Source: CAYSUS01 sp964434165
GTDB taxonomy: Bacteria; Planctomycetota; Planctomycetia; Pirellulales; Thermoguttaceae
Length of the DNA: 11,983 nt
Assembly: GCA_964434165.1 (NCBI GenBank)
Contig: CAYSUS010000163.1
Span: 1-11,983, forward strand
Direction of reading: 5' to 3'
The position numbers and the translations under genes are program-made. The notes beneath the pieces were generated by a model, which saw nothing but the letters and a program-made list of their open reading frames with translations, was not told the origin of the DNA and did no database searches. The number at the start of each line of letters is the position of its first letter. Within the stretch, counting starts at the first letter, position 1. This document shows positions 10,376 through 11,983 of this stretch, piece by piece.

Positions 10376-11983
10376 TCATGCCTCCTGCCCTCGGAACAGC
10401 AGCCAGTAGACCACCGGGATGACGAGCATCGTGAACACCGTGGAGGCGAAGATGCCGAAGATGATCGCCCAGGCCAGGCCCGAGAAGATGGGGTCGAGCG
10501 TGATCACCCAGTTGCCCAACAGCGTGGTGCCGGCCGTGGCGAGGATGGGCCGGGCACGCACGGCCACGCTGCGGATCACGGCCTCGCGCAGGGGCAGGCC
10601 CTCGGCCTGGCCGTGGTGGATGAAGTCGATCAGCACGACCGAGTTGCGCACGACGATCCCGGCCAGGGCGATCATGCCGATCATGGCCGTGGCCGTGAAG
10701 AACACCGGGTTGGGGTATCCGCCCACCGGCACGTCCACAATCCAGTTCAGAAGCCAGAAGCCCGGCATGATCCCGATCATGGTCAGCGGGATGGCGAGCA
10801 TGATCACCAGCGGCATCAGGCGCGAGCCGGTCTCGAACATGAGGATGATGAAGATGCCCACCAGGGCCGCGCCAAAGGCAAGTCCCAGGTCGCGGAACAC
10901 GTCAAGCGTGATCTTCCACTCGCCTTCACCCGCCCACACCACGGTGAAGCCCTGGGGAAGCGCCCAGGGATCGCCGCCGCCAGGCTGGAACCAGGTCCGC
11001 TCCGAGGCAGGACGCGGCTCAGCCGGCTGGGGATTCTCGCCGTCGGGCTTGCGGTCCAGTTCCATGTCCATGATCGCGTCGGCGGGCGGGCGCCCGGCCA
11101 CCTCGCCATAGACGAACACGACCCGCTTGAGGTTCTTGTGGTAGATCGTCTGGTCTTCGTGGATCGGTCGGCCGTCGGGCAGCGTGTTGCGGAAGGTCCC
11201 CAGCGCGCCGAGCTGCACGATCTCGCCCGACTCGCCCTGGACGTAGATCTCTTCCAGGTCGTCGATGGCCGAGCGCATCCACCGCGGCAGTCGAAGCTCG
11301 ACCTGGAGCGGATCGACCTCGCCGGGCACGTGCAGCACGGTGGCCGGCATGCCCTCCAGCGCGAGCTGCAGGGTCCGCGCGATGGCCTCGGTCGAAACGC
11401 CGGAGAGGGCCGCCTTGGGCTTATCGGTCTCGAAGACCCACTTCTCCTGATTGGCCTCGGCGCTGGTGTCGACGTCGACCACGCCCGGCTCGCGCGCCAG
11501 GCGCTCTTCCACGCGTCGGGCCGCGGCCACGAGGTCGCGGTATTCGGCCTGTGGCGGGCCATAGACTTCGGCGGTGATCGTGGCCAGGACCGGCGGGCCG
11601 GGCGGGACCTCGACGAGCTTGATGTTCGCCCCGCTTTCGGCCGCGACCTCGGCAAGCCGGTCGCGCAAGCGGAGGATCAAGGCGTGCGACTGCTGGGCAC
11701 GGAAGTCCTTGGGGGCCAGGTTCACGCGGATGTCGGCCACGTTGGCCCCGCGGCGAAGGAAGTAGTGGCGAACCATGCCGTTGAAGTCCATGGGCGAGGC
11801 CATGCCCACGTAGACCTGCAGGTCCTTGACCTCGTTGACCGTGGAGAGGAAGCCGGCCAACTGGCGCGCGGCCGCGTCGGTGTGCTCCAGGGTCGTGCCC
11901 TCGGGCATGTCGACGACCACCTGGAACTCGTTCTTGTTGTCGTACGGGAGCATCTTCAGCGGCACGACGCGGAAGGCCGGCAG
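10376..11983 (-). CDS. RND-family efflux permease, C-terminal half (runs off the right edge)
   Basis: The frame is open to the window edge (535 codons seen); the N-terminal half is outside. Numbering from the edge, residues ~15-310 are the second periplasmic porter region, opening with NKNEFQVVVDMPEGTTLE (16-33), a hallmark of RND pumps, and including ASPMDFNGMVRHYFLRRG (62-79). Residues ~365-385, 388-413, 427-455 and 485-528 are transmembrane helices. IALAGIVVRNSVVLIDFI (438-455) and RARPILATAGTTLLG (476-490) match the conserved motifs of helix 10 and the following loop. A Pro-rich insertion (311-340) precedes the helices. It should be an inner-membrane, proton-driven exporter working with an adaptor and outer-membrane channel; the substrate cannot be told, and a heavy-metal or hydrophobe/amphiphile role are both possible. 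It is convergent with the redox genes and probably belongs to a separate operon. Confidence 0.92.
   Translation of the reverse strand: MPAFRVVPLKMLPYDNKNEFQVVVDMPEGTTLEHTDAAARQLAGFLSTVNEVKDLQVYVGMASPMDFNGMVRHYFLRRGANVADIRVNLAPKDFRAQQSHALILRLRDRLAEVAAESGANIKLVEVPPGPPVLATITAEVYGPPQAEYRDLVAAARRVEERLAREPGVVDVDTSAEANQEKWVFETDKPKAALSGVSTEAIARTLQLALEGMPATVLHVPGEVDPLQVELRLPRWMRSAIDDLEEIYVQGESGEIVQLGALGTFRNTLPDGRPIHEDQTIYHKNLKRVVFVYGEVAGRPPADAIMDMELDRKPDGENPQPAEPRPASERTWFQPGGGDPWALPQGFTVVWAGEGEWKITLDVFRDLGLAFGAALVGIFIILMFETGSRLMPLVIMLAIPLTMIGIMPGFWLLNWIVDVPVGGYPNPVFFTATAMIGMIALAGIVVRNSVVLIDFIHHGQAEGLPLREAVIRSVAVRARPILATAGTTLLGNWVITLDPIFSGLAWAIIFGIFASTVFTMLVIPVVYWLLFRGQEA

Overview
The window is GC-rich DNA with strong third-position GC bias. 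It carries seven genes I consider real plus a set of short repeat elements at gene borders. The protein set (Tat-exported polyferredoxin, PQQ-type propeller with a 'FRGPGGAGIS' opening, NHL-like propeller) and the 7-nt-period repeats beside start and stop codons suggest a member of the Planctomycetota or a relative, probably from an environmental genome. This placement comes from family knowledge, not a search, and I hold it at moderate confidence.

Layout. 35-3414 (+) is a tightly coupled four-gene unit: a membrane-anchored NHL-like beta-propeller, a 75-residue Tat/four-cysteine protein, a Tat-exported polyferredoxin resembling NapG/MauM, and a membrane polyferredoxin of the NapH/NosR C-terminal type. 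3518-5449 (+) encodes a three-helix membrane protein with a PQQ-type beta-propeller. 5533-7893 (+) encodes one polypeptide joining NuoE, a second thioredoxin-like domain, NuoF and a C-terminal 2[4Fe-4S] ferredoxin. 8076-9674 (+) encodes a NuoG-N-terminal/GltD-like flavo-iron-sulfur protein that appears to lack the NAD(P)H-binding domain. 9675-10375 has no convincing gene and holds several hairpins. 10376 to the right edge (-) is the C-terminal half of an RND efflux pump, convergent with the other genes.

How the genes may work together. The NuoEF fusion is predicted to oxidise or reduce NAD(H) in the cytoplasm and exchange electrons with the GltD-like subunit. The NapGH-like pair is predicted to move electrons between quinol or the membrane and the outside, where two propeller proteins would be exposed. 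No catalytic subunit (hydrogenase, molybdopterin enzyme, nitrate or N2O reductase) and no haem c motif (CxxCH) is visible, so the end donor or acceptor is unknown. Co-location suggests one redox system, but this is inference.

The most unusual feature is the set of gene borders. Three start codons (35, 5533, 8076) directly follow short tandem arrays of 7 or 8 nt and have no Shine-Dalgarno sequence. Three stop codons (3412-3414, 5447-5449, 9672-9674) lie in or at the edge of repeat elements. Four tracts with different unit sequences share a 7-nt period. By contrast, the three genes inside the first operon have Shine-Dalgarno-like sites.
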